This document shows, piece by piece, positions 60,840-64,000 of a stretch of DNA of 64,000 nt. The DNA comes from Arthrobotrys musiformis. Taxonomy: Eukaryota > Ascomycota > Orbiliomycetes > Orbiliales > Orbiliaceae. Positions within the stretch are counted from its first letter, which is position 1; each line of letters starts with the position of its first letter. The position numbers and the translations under genes were made by a program. The notes beneath the pieces were generated by a model. It was given only the letters and a program-made list of their open reading frames with translations, ran no database searches and was not told the DNA's origin. The stretch spans positions 2,760,501-2,824,500 of the forward strand of contig JAVHJL010000002.1 in the NCBI GenBank assembly GCA_036971715.1, written 5' to 3'.

Positions 60840-61289
60840 GGCTTTCTAAAAAGATTAAAAGTGCTTCCACACATTTCCTAGTATATATAGCTGTATGATG
60901 ATTTTTTAGGTGTAAGATATTATATGGAGGATACTGGTGGGGGTTCTATTTCTTTCTTTTTTGTAAATACTTTCTTTTCGATGTAATATAAACCTTTACA
61001 CTTCTATAGATATATGAAGAAACAAAAAAGCATTTGGAGATTACAATCCTATCTATCTATCGCTAAAAACTTTGGGATGTGTATATATAAGAACCACTAA
61101 GTATTGCAAAAAAACAATATACAGAATGGCCACTACTAGGAGAAATAAAAAACGAACCCAAATCCCTCCAAAGGGATCTAACTCCAATGCGATTTTGTAA
61201 TCAACCACCGGGCGTAATATGCACATCGACAGCGACTATAAAAACAAAAGCGAGACCAAATTCACAAATGAAACCGACGAGAATAAAAA
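60840..61289. other. Convergent 3' flanks
   Basis: 450 bp of AT-rich sequence between the SLS1-like stop (+) and the LMBR1 stop (-). No gene recognised. Confidence 0.65.
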
Positions 61290-63577
61290 TTAATCGCTAT
61301 CATCGCCAAAGAAGTTCCCGGTCATCCATTTCGGCCGCGAAGATTGTCCTCTACTTGCGCCACCGCTGCTCCCGGAATCACCGCCCATCCATTTCGGTTT
61401 CTTTGTGAACGCATCTCCAATGTCATTCATCCACTTCGGCCGACCGCCTTCACCGGCATCGGTCGCTGTATCAATCGTGTTCTTGACACGATGGAAGAAC
61501 GCTCCGATAGCCGATTCTTCCTCTTCCTCTTCCTCGTCTTCGTCGTCGATCCTCCTGTTTGGCGGTCTGAATGGCGGTCTTGTGGGTAATGTCGAGGATG
61601 AAGCGTTTTGCTGTGGTGAGCTGGGCCGCGGGCTTCCGGTAAGAAGCCTGGACGGTGATAGATATCTCGATGATAGATGAGTATCCTCCCTTTCGACACC
61701 AAGTAGCCCACTCGTGCTATCCACGCCTGCTCCTGGAAGAGTTCTGCTCCTCCACCTCTCCGCCGGTCCACCGGCGCTTCCCGCAGTAGCTCCCGGGACA
61801 TCACCGATTTCCCGTTCGATCAAATCTCTCCCATACCTCCACCCACCGCCTAAAGCCAACTCATCCTCCTCATCTTCCTCCAACACCCCTCCTCCGAACC
61901 CAAACCACCCTTTAACCTTCCCATAAAATCCAAACAACGTAAAACCAACTGGAATCAAAACCAATATGGGAAACCATTCCGAAAACCCCTGCCCTATCCT
62001 CGTCAAATTGATCGATCGTCCGAAGAAATCATAAAATACACTCTCCTTCACAATCGCACTCGGCAGGAAATTCGTAAAATTGTAACTGAGCGGTACCGTC
62101 AATCTGCAAGCGTAACTGGCATAGAAACATGCCGAGCTTCCACTAGTTCTTCGTCGGACCAGAGCGTACCCACCCCATACTTTTACCGTCCGCATGGTGC
62201 TATAAGCTGCTATACACATATACATAATCCATGCGGCGGATATACACTGTCCTGCGAAACCAACACTCCCTTTCGGTGAGTTTGGGTGGTGGATGATACT
62301 GTATCCGACGATAGAGAGTTTGTCGCTTAATGTTGGCTCGATGTTGATGATTTCGGACCAAACGATGAATACCGATGCCACGGACAGGAAAATCGAGAGG
62401 AAACGGCGAAGTTGAGGAATGACGTAAGTATGAAGAAGGTATCGTCCATATGGCGACACCATAGGCAATGATTGTAGAAGACGAGGAGTAATGCTGTGAG
62501 GGTCGGGTCGGAAAGTTAAACGTTTCGAGGCGGATGAATCAAGGACGGCCTGTGTATTCGCTGCAGATCGGACGATGGAATCCCATTCGGCGGCATAACG
62601 GGCACGACGATTGGATGCAAATCGTAATTTGCGGGTAAGTGAAGCAAGGTATTGTTCCGAGATCACTGCAGGAATTGGCGAACGGGAGCGGGAACGATCC
62701 GCGCGAGCCGTGGATGGGGAAGCAGAGTTGGATTCCGGGAGTTGGAGGTTATCTACGAGTTCTTCGATCCATTCGCGGAATTCCGGCGCAGTGTAAGGAG
62801 CTGCAGCCTTCTTGCGAATGGCCAAGACCTCCCGTTCCAGTTCTTCGAGCTTCTCGGTCGCGTTTACGAGATTGTCGTGGATTTTAGGAGCTTTGGTATG
62901 AATTCGTCGGAGGCGGGCTGGGACTGAAGCATCCCTCCAGAGGTTTCGTGGAATAGCGACGAGGCCGTGGCCCATAAGGAAGACGGCAAAACTAAGCGCA
63001 TAGCAATAGGATAGTGCGATAACAAGCGATTTGATGGATTCCGGGTTGAAGCCATTAGTCGCGATGAAATAGATCAAGCCAATGGTACCAATTGTAAGCA
63101 TAATGATCTGGTAGCGGATGTTCTCTCGTACGGCCTCCGAGAAGCGTTTTCGCGGGTCCCGGTGTCCGGACGCATGGTATGATTGAAGAATGGGGAGAAT
63201 AGCCCTTCGAATCAGTGTTAGTTGAGATCAGAAAACACCAAGATGATAGCTAGGAAGTATGGGAGTAGAAGCAGCAGGGAAACCTACCAAGTTAGCACAA
63301 AGCTGAGCCAGTATGCTATTCTCCAGGCCACGAGTAGCACCCGGTGAGGGAGAACCACTCCTCTATTGCCGCTACCGCCATCTAGACCACTATTACTGGC
63401 TAGATCGATGGGCACGAGGACGACTATCGAACACGGGATAATCAAGGCCAAGAATACGGGGACGAGAAGGTACTGAGGGGTTGTTCGGAGGGGTAGGAAG
63501 AAGCGTATAAGAAGGAGAACGAATATATCGATGGTGACGAAGGCTATTGCCGACAGGACGCTAGAACCAACCGCCAT
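61290..63577 (-). CDS. LMBR1-domain integral membrane protein (LMBD2-like)
   Basis: Exons: 63577-63288 and 63204-61290 (734 aa). About nine membrane helices: SVLSAIAFVTIDIFVLLLI, LLVPVFLALIIPCSIVVLV, VLLVAWRIAYWLSFVLTW, IIMLTIGTIGLIYFIA, ALSYCYALSFAVFLMGHGLV, and four more after residue 320. LMBR1-family marks include GHGLVAIPRNLWRDAS with a following coiled coil (LEELEREVLAIRKK), WEIIN-type EINIEPTLSDKLSIV and GFSEWFPILVLIPVGFTLF. The C-terminal cytosolic tail (about residues 560-734) is charged and carries three short PKWM repeats. LMBD2 proteins are linked to receptor trafficking in animals; the fungal role is unknown. The start Met (MAVGSSVL) is the only in-frame ATG before the first helix. 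Confidence 0.88.
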
Positions 63578-64000
63578 CGTGGGAAACAACAGGGATGAAG
63601 CCTATCCAGGAGGCGGAATTCGAAAGGCGACGGTGGTAATGATGATGGTAATGATATTGATGGAGAGGATGAGGAGACAAAGGGGCGGCGAAGTCCCCTG
63701 GCTGCATTAGTTGGTGATTGAATTCAACAGCTTGTCATCCGCGTAAGCTTTGATCCTTTATTACGATCTGATGGGAGACGAGGCTTCCAGGGTCGGCCGG
63801 CTTTCGAGCTAGTTCGTCAGAAATAGACTCGAGCCGAAATGCTGAAACGGTCTTATTCTTCTCCTGCGGGAGGAAGGGGTGCTGGTTCGTTATGCGAAAT
63901 TACGTTTCGATGAACTGATTGAATTAGCTAATCTAATTATCATCACATATAACAGAAGGGAGAAGGGGATGATGCCGGAGTCGTTGGCTTAAATCCGATA
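63578..64000. other. 5' flank of the LMBR1 gene to window edge
   Basis: 423 bp with no coding sequence recognised; presumably the LMBR1 promoter and possibly a neighbour beyond the window. Confidence 0.6.

Overview
The window is a nuclear segment of a filamentous ascomycete (Pezizomycotina). The signs are short introns (about 50-150 nt) with CTAAC/TACTAAT-type branch sites, a Zn(II)2Cys6/fungal_trans regulator, an SLS1-type mitochondrial regulator, a polyglutamine-rich MED15 and eukaryote-only complexes (SMC5/6, PP2A, EFR3). I cannot fix the class or genus from sequence alone. No rRNA, CRISPR array, intact transposon or secondary-metabolite cluster is visible, and I recognised no tRNA.

Seventeen protein-coding genes are supported; exon models were built by hand and reading frames checked across every junction. 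Left to right: a 3'-truncated Zn2Cys6 transcription factor (-, 1-3160); glycogenin (-, 5356-8105); nucleoside hydrolase (-, 10654-11850) divergent from a ferric-reductase-like flavocytochrome (+, 12216-13883); Mediator subunit MED15 (+, 14845-20371); ribosomal protein eS12 (-, 21661-22413); polyprenol reductase of the DFG10/SRD5A3 family (-, 23032-24238); an ankyrin/KEKE-rich HOS4-like protein (+, 26367-31053) convergent with a TBC1D5-like Rab GAP (-, 31868-34432); an epoxide-hydrolase-type alpha/beta hydrolase (+, 36115-37690); ER nucleotide-sugar transporter HUT1 (+, 38101-39448) convergent with an ALKBH6-like dioxygenase (-, 39650-40426); cytosolic phenylalanyl-tRNA synthetase beta (-, 40906-43177), which diverges from the PP2A scaffold subunit (+, 45047-47553); the NSE3/MAGE subunit of SMC5/6 (+, 48234-49537); EFR3 (-, 50321-54019); a MYND-finger protein (-, 55710-56921) divergent from an SLS1-like mitochondrial protein (+, 57703-60839); and an LMBR1-domain membrane protein (-, 61290-63577).

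The genes do not form a pathway. They are mostly conserved housekeeping genes (translation, transcription, trafficking, glycosylation, signalling, genome maintenance) separated by intergenic stretches up to about 2.5 kb that carry homopolymers, simple repeats and short AT-rich palindromes. I found no convincing undescribed system. The more unusual points are gene-structural or motif-level: a GC-AG intron and two stop-free introns of length divisible by three, an eS12 start codon isolated by an intron, several weak 5' splice sites, a MYND finger with a Cys-to-His ligand change, a flavocytochrome whose HPF motif reads NPF, a Cys/His element in MED15, and short C-terminal repeat tails on the TBC and LMBR1 proteins.
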